Below are positions 1-6,234 of a DNA stretch of 8,703 nt, piece by piece. The notes under the pieces were generated by a model. That model worked only from the letters and a program-made list of their open reading frames with translations, was not told the DNA's origin and ran no database searches. How positions within the stretch are numbered: position 1 is the stretch's first letter; every line of letters begins with the position of its first letter. This stretch comes from an uncultured Eudoraea sp. (GTDB lineage Bacteria > Bacteroidota > Bacteroidia > Flavobacteriales > Flavobacteriaceae): NCBI GenBank assembly GCA_905479615.1, contig CAJQNH010000019.1, positions 1 through 8,703 on the forward strand, given 5' to 3'. The position numbers and the translations under genes were made by a program.

Positions 1-313
1 TTATGGTGACTAACCCAATAAATCGATAGAAATAAGATCTTCCATCAGCTTATTATCTTGAATAGAGTATCAACTCTAATTTTTAACAAAAAACCTAATT
101 GAAAATCTATTTCAAAAATAGGAATGTATAGCTGGTACGAAAAAATGTATGATTGGATGTTATTGGGGTATGTCTTATATTTTATTTCAGGGGACCTTAA
201 GCATCTGTGTCACTATAGGAGGGTTAGCCAGATATCCCAAGACATAAAGACTTTCAATTTTAATAAAATTTAAGATTTTTTTAATACATTGTATACAGAA
301 CAACAAATTACCA
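1..313. other. AT-rich region without a recognisable gene
   Basis: No standard-length coding region is supported on either strand. All plus frames in the first 120 bases are broken by close stops, and the longest minus-strand open stretch there has no ATG. The only open frame with an ATG is the 49-codon frame at 124-273, listed separately with low confidence. I see no tRNA or rRNA-like stretch, no direct repeats, no CRISPR spacing and no GC-rich hairpin followed by a T run. The segment may be the upstream region of the peptide start at 314 or decayed DNA. What lies left of base 1 is unknown. Confidence 0.5.
124..273 (+). CDS. Possible 49-aa small membrane-like peptide (doubtful)
   Basis: An ATG at 124 opens a 49-codon frame ending in TAA at 271-273. 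The predicted peptide starts MYSWYEKMYDWMLLGYVLYF, which is rich in aromatic and hydrophobic residues. A basic segment follows (LKHLCHYRRV) and then a polar tail. Residues about 11-22 could form a short membrane-embedded helix with positive residues after it. An A-rich stretch precedes the start, as is usual for Bacteroidota genes, but this is weak evidence in AT-rich DNA. I recognise no family. A chance open frame of this length is entirely possible, and its neighbourhood looks decayed. Confidence 0.2.
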   Translation: MYSWYEKMYDWMLLGYVLYFISGDLKHLCHYRRVSQISQDIKTFNFNKI

Positions 314-535
314 ATGACAAAAAAGATTACAAACTTGCTTGGGATTATAATTACCATATTATCAGGGATTTATTTTTTTGTAATGTACTGCAGTGAATGT
401 GGATTATAAGATGAGCTTACAGCCTTAAAAAGTTTGGCTTCTTCTAGTTAAAAAAAGGAAATGGATTTTTAAGAAGCCGATGATAAGAAGCATGGAAGAA
501 TTATTATATAAGAACTAATTAAATAATATCAACGT
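314..535 (+). pseudogene. Decayed remnant of an envelope-protein gene (OmpA-like N-terminus), or a 31-aa membrane peptide
   Basis: An ATG at 314 opens 31 codons up to TAA at 407-409. The peptide begins MTKKITNLLG, continues with a hydrophobic segment rich in I, L, F and Y (about residues 8-25), and ends YCSECGL. A basic start, one membrane helix and a Cys-containing end match, from memory, the N-terminus of flavobacterial OmpA-family envelope proteins, which then continue for several hundred residues. Here the same frame carries on as DELTALKSLASSS, KKEMDF and EADDKKHGRIII, separated by TAA at 407, 449, 470, 509 and 524, and reaches the start of the next gene at 536 in phase. The last fragment is faintly like the basic C-terminus of OmpA domains. 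I therefore favour an internally deleted, decayed gene. The alternative is a real 31-aa peptide followed by a 126-bp leader. The family assignment is from recall, not a search. Confidence 0.42.
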
Positions 536-1060
536 ATGAATTTTGAAAGTATAAACATTTGGTGTTGGCTCATTCCTATCCTAGTAGGTGTTCTTTGTAC
601 TGTTTTTGGATATTTATTGGGTAAAGGTGGGAATACAGCCATTGACCATTCTTCAGAGCTAAACTTACTGAAAGATCAAAATGCAAAATTGAAAGCTGAT
701 CTTGCTGCCTGTAATAAAAAAATGTCTGCTGAAAGTACCGCTGTGGTTTCTCCTGAAATTGCCTTTGATAAAAGTGCCGCCAAGGTGGCATTTGGCAAAA
801 ATATAAAACAGGATGATCTGAAGATAGTGGAAGGAATAGGTCCTAAAATTGAAGGCCTATTTCACAATTATGATATAAAGACCTGGAAGACCTTGTCTAA
901 AACTTCTGTTTCCAAGTGTCAGCAAGTTTTGGACTCAGGAGGTGATCGTTACAAAGTTCACGATCCCGCATCGTGGCCAATGCAAGCAAAAATGTGCTAT
1001 GAGGGAAAATGGAAAAAATTACACAAATGGCAGGTAGAACATAAACGTGGTAAATTATAG
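536..1060 (+). CDS. Membrane-anchored helix-hairpin-helix domain protein
   Basis: This 174-residue protein has one N-terminal membrane helix (about 10-29, WLIPILVGVLCTVFGYLLG). It has no positive charge before the helix and a Lys just after it, so the rest should be cytoplasmic. A charged, probably coiled-coil stretch follows (about 39-63), then a linker. A helix-hairpin-helix module starts at about 92 with the hallmark DDLKIVEGIGPKIEGL, where GIGPK is the hairpin. The C-terminal part, about 139-166, has the conserved-looking VHDPASWP and GKWKKL motifs. Similar HhH-plus-tail modules occur, from memory, in several Bacteroidota proteins, including extensions of other proteins. HhH modules usually bind DNA or mediate protein contacts, and the role here is unknown. 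No Shine-Dalgarno is seen, and the start is chosen because the membrane helix follows at once. The gene ends 6 bases inside the convergent desaturase gene. The preceding frame, in phase with it, looks like a decayed neighbour. Confidence 0.88.
   Translation: MNFESINIWCWLIPILVGVLCTVFGYLLGKGGNTAIDHSSELNLLKDQNAKLKADLAACNKKMSAESTAVVSPEIAFDKSAAKVAFGKNIKQDDLKIVEGIGPKIEGLFHNYDIKTWKTLSKTSVSKCQQVLDSGGDRYKVHDPASWPMQAKMCYEGKWKKLHKWQVEHKRGKL
1055..1060. other. Interleaved convergent stop codons (6-bp overlap)
   Basis: The bases TTATAG carry the plus-strand TAG (1058-1060) of the HhH gene and the minus-strand TAA (1057-1055) of the desaturase gene. The two convergent genes therefore overlap by 6 bp. No hairpin with a T run is visible in the roughly 60 bases on either side, so any transcription stop must lie inside the opposing coding sequence or be factor-dependent. 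Confidence 0.9.
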
Positions 1061-2050
1061 CATTCCATTTGCCTCTACCCATTTAAAACGGAATTGATCT
1101 TCGCTTAGTTTCATTCTTTCGGCGATACGCTGTAAACGATCTGGCATTCCTACAAGATAGTCTCTTGCTTTTTGGGCTTCATCTGACAAGCTTCTCATTG
1201 CTTCAAGATCCCAATATTGATTTAATTTAGTAAAGATGTCTATATAATCCTGAGAGGTATATACTCCCAATCTTTGTGCACAGATGGAGAAATTTTCAAA
1301 TGCAAGTCCGATTCCCTCTCCAGATTCTCTCAAAAAATGAGCTGGCATCACAATTTTTCTCCTCATCATATCTGCATATGCAAGCATCATACCATTAGGG
1401 TCTTGTCCAAAAATGGTCTTTACGAATTCCCTATATGCCAAATGATGACGCATTTCATCACCCGCAATGATACTGCACATTTTGCTTAGAAGTGTATTTC
1501 CTTTTTTCTTGGCCATCTGACCTACCCTTTTATGCGAAATATTTGTAGCCAATTCCTGAAATGAAGTATATACAAAATTCTTATACGGGTCTCTGTCTGT
1601 TCCTATGTCAAAACCATCATTAAGCAAGTACTGAGTGGAGATTTCAACTTCTCGCATATTAACTCTTCCCGAGAGGTAAAGAAATTTGTTAAGTACATCA
1701 CCATGTCTGTTTTCTTCAGCCGTCCATGCTCTCACCCATTTGGACCATCCACTTGGTTCTTCTGTGTGTTGGTTAATTCCCTCAACATCCATTAACCAAG
1801 ATTCATAAGTTGGCAACGCTTCTTCCGTAATTGTATCTGCTACCATAGTTACCCAAAAATCATATCCCAACTCCTTAGATTCTTCTCTGATCTGCTCTAC
1901 CTCATCAAAAAAACTTTCACTTCGCGAATCGGGAAGAAAGTCCGAGGGCTGCCATATCTCATCAATAGGAATCAAAAATGAATCCATAAACCCGGCGACT
2001 TTAGGTTCGATTGCCTGCATCACCTCCAGCCTTATATTTTTAGTAGACAT
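1055..2050 (-). CDS. Acyl-[acyl-carrier-protein] desaturase, soluble di-iron, plant type
   Basis: This cytosolic enzyme should insert a double bond into acyl-ACP chains using O2 and ferredoxin-type electrons, giving unsaturated fatty acids for membrane lipids. The 331-residue product matches the stearoyl-ACP desaturase family along most of its length. All six expected di-iron ligands are present: Glu76 (EEALPTYE), Glu113 and His116 (WTAEENRHGD), Glu166 (TSFQELATNISH), Glu199 and His202 (GDEMRHH). Family stretches such as LYLSGRVNM, ADMMRRKIVMPAH and RLGVYTSQDY are also clear. I chose the ATG at 2050 (MSTKNIRLEV) rather than the upstream ATG at 2107, because the extra 19 residues are unlike the family and cover an AT-rich, promoter-like stretch. 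The gene is last in the minus-strand cluster, 60 bp after the phosphatase gene, and its end overlaps the convergent HhH gene by 6 bp. Chain length and bond position cannot be read from the sequence. Confidence 0.95.
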   Translation of the reverse strand: MSTKNIRLEVMQAIEPKVAGFMDSFLIPIDEIWQPSDFLPDSRSESFFDEVEQIREESKELGYDFWVTMVADTITEEALPTYESWLMDVEGINQHTEEPSGWSKWVRAWTAEENRHGDVLNKFLYLSGRVNMREVEISTQYLLNDGFDIGTDRDPYKNFVYTSFQELATNISHKRVGQMAKKKGNTLLSKMCSIIAGDEMRHHLAYREFVKTIFGQDPNGMMLAYADMMRRKIVMPAHFLRESGEGIGLAFENFSICAQRLGVYTSQDYIDIFTKLNQYWDLEAMRSLSDEAQKARDYLVGMPDRLQRIAERMKLSEDQFRFKWVEANGML

Positions 2051-2110
2051 ATTTTTTTTTACAAAGTACGACAATAAAATCCTGAAATTATTGCAGATAT
2101 AATTCAAAAA

Positions 2111-2836
2111 TTAATTTCTTCCATTTTCATTCGGATAAAAAAGATAGACCGGATCACTTTGCCAAACTTGTTTTGAATTTACATCCATAATTGACAAAGG
2201 CCCTTTAAAAGCAGCTCCTGTATCAATATTCCAGACATTTGCTGCCCTTTGAGGTATAGTTTTCCCAATTCGTGTTACAGGGGTATGACCAATGTAAATT
2301 TCATGGTAATTGGCAAGTCGCTCCGGATAAAATAAATCTGTTTTCGTTAGTCCTGGATCCAGAGATAATGCCAATTCCCATAAAGTCCTGTCCCAGTAAA
2401 ATATTTTGGGAAAATATTCAAATTTTACTCCTTTTAAATTGGTGAAACCTGCATGTACAAATAGTCGGTTTTTATCATCCAGAAAATAATTATCCAAATT
2501 ATTAAAAAAATCCATATGAACTCTTTGCTTCCCGTCATCCATAGCCTCGTATGAAGTCTTGCTTGCCATACCCCCATGCTGTAACCACATAGGTTTATCC
2601 CTACCTGTTTTCAACCATTCATAACAGAGTTCATCGTGGTTGCCCCTTATAAAAATACACTGGTGTGTTACTCTTAGTTCAATCAAAAAATTAACTGTAT
2701 CTGCAGCCTGACTCCATCCGTCAACATAATCTCCTAAAAAGATAAGTAGATCATCTTCACTAACCCCGGCTCTTTCCAAAACTTGTTGTAAAGCTTTCAA
2801 CCCTGAATGTATATCACCGATTACCAAAGTTCTCAT
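2111..2836 (-). CDS. PPP-family metallophosphatase (serine/threonine protein phosphatase-like)
   Basis: The 241-residue protein carries the calcineurin-like two-metal motifs in order: GDIHS (Asp8, His10), GDYVDG (Asp36), RGNHDE (Asn66, His67), FVHAGF (His128) and IGHTPV (His184), followed by NIDTGAAF near 203-210. This pattern is that of bacterial PPP phosphatases such as PrpA/PrpE and the related diadenosine tetraphosphate hydrolase ApaH. The general spacing favours a small protein phosphatase, but the substrate cannot be decided by eye. There is no signal peptide or membrane helix, so it should be cytosolic. Its ATG overlaps the stop of the preceding zinc-ribbon gene as ATGA, which points to translational coupling and a joint role. 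The desaturase gene follows 60 bp downstream. It may dephosphorylate a component of the SPFH/zinc-ribbon system, but that is a guess from position only. Confidence 0.9.
   Translation of the reverse strand: MRTLVIGDIHSGLKALQQVLERAGVSEDDLLIFLGDYVDGWSQAADTVNFLIELRVTHQCIFIRGNHDELCYEWLKTGRDKPMWLQHGGMASKTSYEAMDDGKQRVHMDFFNNLDNYFLDDKNRLFVHAGFTNLKGVKFEYFPKIFYWDRTLWELALSLDPGLTKTDLFYPERLANYHEIYIGHTPVTRIGKTIPQRAANVWNIDTGAAFKGPLSIMDVNSKQVWQSDPVYLFYPNENGRN
2833..2836 (-). other. ATGA start/stop overlap, translational coupling
   Basis: Read on the minus strand, the four bases ATGA hold the start codon of the metallophosphatase and the TGA stop of the zinc-ribbon protein. Such 4-bp overlaps usually mean one transcript and coupled translation, which fixes both the start of the phosphatase and the operon link. 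Confidence 0.9.
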
Positions 2837-3915
2837 TTGGCAAAATTCGCAATAATTCCGATGATGGCAATAACAAAAAGTATGAGAAAAAATATTTTCC
2901 AGAAGGAATAGGGTCGAATACCATGGATATTCCCGGTTTGTCCGTTAATATAAAAATGATATTCTTTCCCTTTGTATTTGTAGAAACTTATATAAACAGG
3001 TAAGAGTACATGCTTAAAAGTTTCTTTTGAAAGTTTTATATCAGAGTGATGTATCCTTTGTGTATCACCTCCGATGTCTTGTCGTATCCATGAATGAGCT
3101 ATCTCCTTGGCTTTTTGGAATGATTTGCGATGCCCTTCTCTCAAAGGAATTGTATATTTTTCAGTTACAAAACCCGAAAGATATTTTGAATTAAATGCGC
3201 TAAGCTCTTTCAAATTCCAATGTGAAATATTTGACGGAACTTCTCTTTGTTTTTTTTTCGAAGCATTGATCAGGATATCATCCACAAAACCATCTACCGT
3301 TCCATAAGCAGGTGTCCAACGTGTTTTTCTTACCTGCCTGGTTTGAGTTCCATTTTTAGTTTTATAGGTTTGAGTTTCGTAATAATAATCGCCCCTTTGA
3401 CCTTCGTAAGATGCAAAGAGCTCTGCATCAAAAGTCCAAAAAGGGAGATAAAGACCGTGAATAGCTTCCGGATCTAATGCCGCACGTTTAAGCTTATTTG
3501 GAGCAAACCACAATCTTTCCACCCAATTTTTGAATATCCTTCCCGCATTTTTGTTATCAAATTGAAATGGAACCAGCGCTCCTGGCAGTATCCAACCTTC
3601 TCTTTCTATATCTTCTCTAATAAGGGGTTCTCCACAATAAACACAATGAAGCGACTTGTAATTTTCTTCAACATGTTGGTTTGCACCACAATTCTTACAA
3701 TGCAGAAGATCTATTGTTTCGGTATACGCATTATCCCCTACTGCCTTAATATAATGTTCAAGTTCAAGTTCTTCAAAACTTCGCTTTGTCTTTTCAATAA
3801 ATTCTTCATATCCACAATACTCACATTTAACCTGATGTGAACCTGGTTTGTATTTTAGTTCTGCACCACAATTGGCACAGGATTTTTTCTGTTCAGAATA
3901 CCGGGTTTCTTCCAT
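2833..3915 (-). CDS. Double zinc-ribbon, C-terminally membrane-anchored protein (YdjG-like)
   Basis: The 360-residue protein begins with two zinc ribbons of the same geometry: Cys13-x2-Cys16 with Cys31-x2-Cys34, and Cys73-x2-Cys76 with Cys91-x2-Cys94. In both, 14 residues separate the CxxC pairs, suggesting an internal duplication. A long central domain (about 105-335) has family-like stretches such as LPFWTFDAELFASYEG and VLLPVYISFYKYKGKEYHF. One hydrophobic helix near the C-terminus (about 341-357, FFLILFVIAIIGIIANF) should anchor it with the ribbons in the cytoplasm. This class is often mislabelled as PriA helicase because of the zinc-ribbon match, but no helicase motifs are present. In Bacillus subtilis, a comparable zinc-ribbon membrane protein (YdjG) sits in the operon of the SPFH protein YdjI and PspA. 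Here the SPFH gene lies immediately upstream, 58 bp away, which supports the same pairing. The exact function is unknown. Confidence 0.83.
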   Translation of the reverse strand: MEETRYSEQKKSCANCGAELKYKPGSHQVKCEYCGYEEFIEKTKRSFEELELEHYIKAVGDNAYTETIDLLHCKNCGANQHVEENYKSLHCVYCGEPLIREDIEREGWILPGALVPFQFDNKNAGRIFKNWVERLWFAPNKLKRAALDPEAIHGLYLPFWTFDAELFASYEGQRGDYYYETQTYKTKNGTQTRQVRKTRWTPAYGTVDGFVDDILINASKKKQREVPSNISHWNLKELSAFNSKYLSGFVTEKYTIPLREGHRKSFQKAKEIAHSWIRQDIGGDTQRIHHSDIKLSKETFKHVLLPVYISFYKYKGKEYHFYINGQTGNIHGIRPYSFWKIFFLILFVIAIIGIIANFAK

Positions 3916-3973
3916 TTGTAATTATTACCAAAATCAGTAAAATTGGAAAAGTGTTTTTTTAATCTTAGGGTTG

Positions 3974-5110
3974 CTACATTTTAGGTAATGGCGGTGGTGT
4001 ACTACCCCCCAAAAAAGCCTTTAACTCCTCTATTTCTTTAAGTGCTGTCCACCCCATAAGACCTTGTTTCCATACCAGAGAATCCCGGTTAATAGTCCTA
4101 TTTGCAAAAAGTTCCTTTAATTTATCAAATGAAACAGGGCCAAGTTGTTGACCGTTTGCAGCATAGTAATACATTACCTGAACAGGAATTGGAGGTGGCA
4201 GAGCAGTTCCTTGCGGCTGTTGTGAAGTAAAGGGTTGTTGTGCTGGCTGACCCATTAAAGTCCCCATTTGTTGTGCCAAAACAAAACCCATGCCCATACC
4301 CATTCCTGCTCCGGCAGTACCGCCTTCATTTTTGGCGGCGGCTTCCATGGCTTTGGCTGCCTTAAATTGAGAGAGTTTGGACAGGTCTAGTTTGTCTAAT
4401 CTGCTATATTCAAAAATCTCCTTCTTCAGTTCCTCAGGCATGGAAACGTTTTCTATATAGAATTTTTCCAACTCTATCCCCACACGCTCAAATTCTGGTT
4501 TCATAACTTCCTGACACGTTTCGGAAAGTTCACTTGTATTTGCGGCGTATAATTCCAGAGGTAGGTTTGCCTCCCCCACAGTATCTGTAAAACGCGTCAC
4601 AATTAAACTCTTGAGGTGTTCGTTAACCTCGTAATTTGTAAAATTACCATCGGTGCCAACTACGTCTACAACGAATTTTCCGGCATCGCCAATTCTAAAA
4701 CTATAGGTCCCAAAAGCCCTTATCTCAGTTAAACCAAAGCGTTCATCACTCAACATAACCGGGTTTTTTGTTCCCCACTTTTCGTCTGTAAATAATCTGG
4801 TATTAACAAAATATACCTCTGCCTTAAAAGGGCTGTCAAATCCATATTTCCATCCCTTTAAAGTAGTCAGAATAGGAAGGTTCTTGGTATTCAGAGTATG
4901 TGTCCCCGGTTTAAAAACATCCGCTAATTGACCCTCATTTACAAATACGGCTTTCTGACCTTCTCTAACCACCAATTTGGCATTATTTTTAATTTCATTC
5001 TGATAACGCTCAAATCTGTGTACTATGGTATCATTAGTGGTGTCAATCCATTCTACTATATCAATAAATTCCTGACTTAGTTTCTTTTTAATCTCATCAA
5101 ATAGATTCAT
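3974..5110 (-). CDS. SPFH-domain protein (YdjI-like) with C-terminal GYF_2 domain
   Basis: The 378-residue product has a short N-terminal helix and an SPFH/band-7-like domain (about 45-235). Typical stretches are VVREGQKAVFVNEGQ, FKPGTHTL and the helix from VGIELEKF to MPEELKK. An Ala/Lys helix follows (about 247-261), then a Gly/Met run (263-275) and a Gln/Pro-rich linker containing PPPIP (305-309). A GYF_2 domain occupies about 314-367, recognised by YYYAANGQQLGPVS and the later LVWKQGLMGWTAL. The protein ends with another proline motif, PPPLPKM. This architecture is that of the so-called virion core protein or YdjI group, a cytosolic scaffold thought to gather at membranes under stress. 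No membrane helix or signal peptide is seen. It is the first gene of the minus-strand cluster and is transcribed away from the sucrose operon. The ATG at 5110 is the only sensible start. Confidence 0.88.
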   Translation of the reverse strand: MNLFDEIKKKLSQEFIDIVEWIDTTNDTIVHRFERYQNEIKNNAKLVVREGQKAVFVNEGQLADVFKPGTHTLNTKNLPILTTLKGWKYGFDSPFKAEVYFVNTRLFTDEKWGTKNPVMLSDERFGLTEIRAFGTYSFRIGDAGKFVVDVVGTDGNFTNYEVNEHLKSLIVTRFTDTVGEANLPLELYAANTSELSETCQEVMKPEFERVGIELEKFYIENVSMPEELKKEIFEYSRLDKLDLSKLSQFKAAKAMEAAAKNEGGTAGAGMGMGMGFVLAQQMGTLMGQPAQQPFTSQQPQGTALPPPIPVQVMYYYAANGQQLGPVSFDKLKELFANRTINRDSLVWKQGLMGWTALKEIEELKAFLGGSTPPPLPKM

Positions 5111-5287
5111 TTTGTTAGATTTTTAATTCCAGAAAAAGGTAATCAATTCTTTAAAACCGACCAAGTGTCTTTTCTGAATATAAAGGGTTCAGGACAATGG
5201 TGAGAATCGATTTAATAAATAGTTCTGTTTTTTTTGGAGTAACACCTTATTTCTCATTACTTTGGGAATTGCTTTAAGATTATATTT
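5111..5287. promoter_or_regulatory. Divergent intergenic control region between the SPFH and sucrose operons
   Basis: This 177-bp gap separates two start codons that point away from each other, so both operons should be promoted from it. I see no strong inverted repeat that would mark a LacI- or AraC-type operator, and no riboswitch-like structure. A weak Bacteroidota-type promoter candidate for the kinase side is listed separately. On the minus strand I could not find a convincing TAnnTTTG element for the SPFH gene. Confidence 0.6.
5233..5264 (+). promoter_or_regulatory. Candidate Bacteroidota promoter for the fructokinase-amylosucrase operon
   Basis: TTTG at 5233-5236 and TACTTTG at 5258-5264 are 21 bases apart. 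They resemble the Bacteroidota sigma-A elements (TTTG near -33 and TAnnTTTG near -7), except that the second box is one base short of the consensus. The implied start of transcription would be around 5270, leaving a short leader before the ATG at 5288. This is a pattern match by eye in AT-rich DNA and could be chance. Confidence 0.3.
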
Positions 5288-6232
5288 ATGAAAGAAGTGT
5301 TTTGTATAGGTGAATTGCTGATAGACTTTGTTGCCGAAAAACAAGGCAGCAATTTATCTTTAGCCAGTGAATTCACAAAAAAAGCAGGTGGTGCCCCGGC
5401 CAATGTAGCCTGTGCCATAGCGAAACTTGGAGGGAAAAGTGCATTTATTGGATGTGTTGGTGATGATCCTTTTGGTACATTTCTATTGAAGGTGTTGGAA
5501 AATGAAGATGTCGACATTTCTTTAGCTCAACGTTCGGAAACTTTTACTACCCTCGCCTTTGTTTCTATTGATGAAGACGGAGAACGTGATTTTGTCTTTA
5601 GCAGAGGTGCAGACAAGGAACTTAAATACAGTCCGGCCATTAAGAAAAAATTTAATAAAAACATTGTTCATTTTGGGGCTGCGACGGCACTTTTGGGTGG
5701 AAGTTTAGAAGAAGCCTATGGGCGATATTTATTTGATGCCATAACTCACGAAGCCTTTATCAGTTTTGATCCAAATTACAGAGCAGACTTATGGAAAAAC
5801 AAAACTGATATTTTTATAAAAAAATCTATGCCATTTATTGAAAAATCTACGCTCTGTAAGTTTAGTTTAGAAGAGGCAAAATTAATTTCAGGAAAGGAAA
5901 ATATTTTGGATGCGTGCGAATTTTTCCATGAAGCCGGCTCACAAATCATTACCATTACTCTTGGTTCTGAAGGCACCTATGTAAGTTCTCAAGGGCATTC
6001 AAATACAATCCCTAGTATTATGGTAAAACCAGTTGATACAACAGGTGCTGGGGACGCATTTATTGGCTGCTTGTTAAAACAAATTTCTACTCTGGATAAT
6101 ATAGAGAGCGCTATTAGCAATACCGATTTATTTTTCAAAATGATCGCTAAAGCAAATAAAGCCGGAGCAATAACAACAATGAATTACGGAGCAATAAAGT
6201 CATTGCCAACTCAAATTCAACTTGACAATTAG
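5288..6232 (+). CDS. PfkB-family carbohydrate kinase, probable fructokinase
   Basis: The 314-residue cytosolic enzyme shows the PfkB/ribokinase signatures. These are an N-terminal GELLIDF with the sugar-contacting Asp13, the glycine-rich signature AGGAPANVACAIAKLGG (33-49) followed by GCVGDDPFG, FDPNYR (160-165), and the C-terminal DTTGAGDAF (250-258) with anion-hole GAGD and catalytic base Asp256. Length and the GGAPANVA and DPNYR motifs are typical of bacterial fructokinases, which use ATP to make fructose 6-phosphate. Family members for other sugars share these motifs, so the substrate is partly inferred from the neighbour. Only 2 bp separate its stop from the amylosucrase-type gene, and that enzyme releases fructose from sucrose, so the two fit as consecutive steps. 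The start at 5288 places the first beta strand (VFCIGE) at the usual position. Confidence 0.92.
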   Translation: MKEVFCIGELLIDFVAEKQGSNLSLASEFTKKAGGAPANVACAIAKLGGKSAFIGCVGDDPFGTFLLKVLENEDVDISLAQRSETFTTLAFVSIDEDGERDFVFSRGADKELKYSPAIKKKFNKNIVHFGAATALLGGSLEEAYGRYLFDAITHEAFISFDPNYRADLWKNKTDIFIKKSMPFIEKSTLCKFSLEEAKLISGKENILDACEFFHEAGSQIITITLGSEGTYVSSQGHSNTIPSIMVKPVDTTGAGDAFIGCLLKQISTLDNIESAISNTDLFFKMIAKANKAGAITTMNYGAIKSLPTQIQLDN

Positions 6233-6234
6233 AA

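Noticed and set aside
287..297. GTATAC palindrome near 291-296 as an operator or attachment site
   Set aside because: A 6-bp palindrome is expected by chance in AT-rich DNA and no longer symmetry surrounds it.
314..1060. Reassigned TAA or programmed readthrough joining the peptide at 314 to the HhH gene
   Set aside because: TAA ends real genes here (at 1055 and 8172), so it is a normal stop. Five readthroughs in 120 bases is not plausible, and decay explains the pattern better.
897..1082. Open frames antisense to the HhH, zinc-ribbon, kinase and amylosucrase genes
   Set aside because: They are short, have no recognisable protein features and lie opposite strongly supported genes, so they are shadows of the real coding frames.
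2051..2107. Upstream ATG at 2107 as the desaturase start, adding 19 residues
   Set aside because: The added residues are unlike the family N-terminus and come from AT-rich DNA with a promoter-like box. The ATG at 2050 gives the usual length.
2833..3915. PriA-type replication helicase, the usual automatic label for this zinc-ribbon class
   Set aside because: No Walker A, DEAH-type or other helicase motifs are present. The similarity is limited to zinc ribbons, and the protein ends in a membrane helix.
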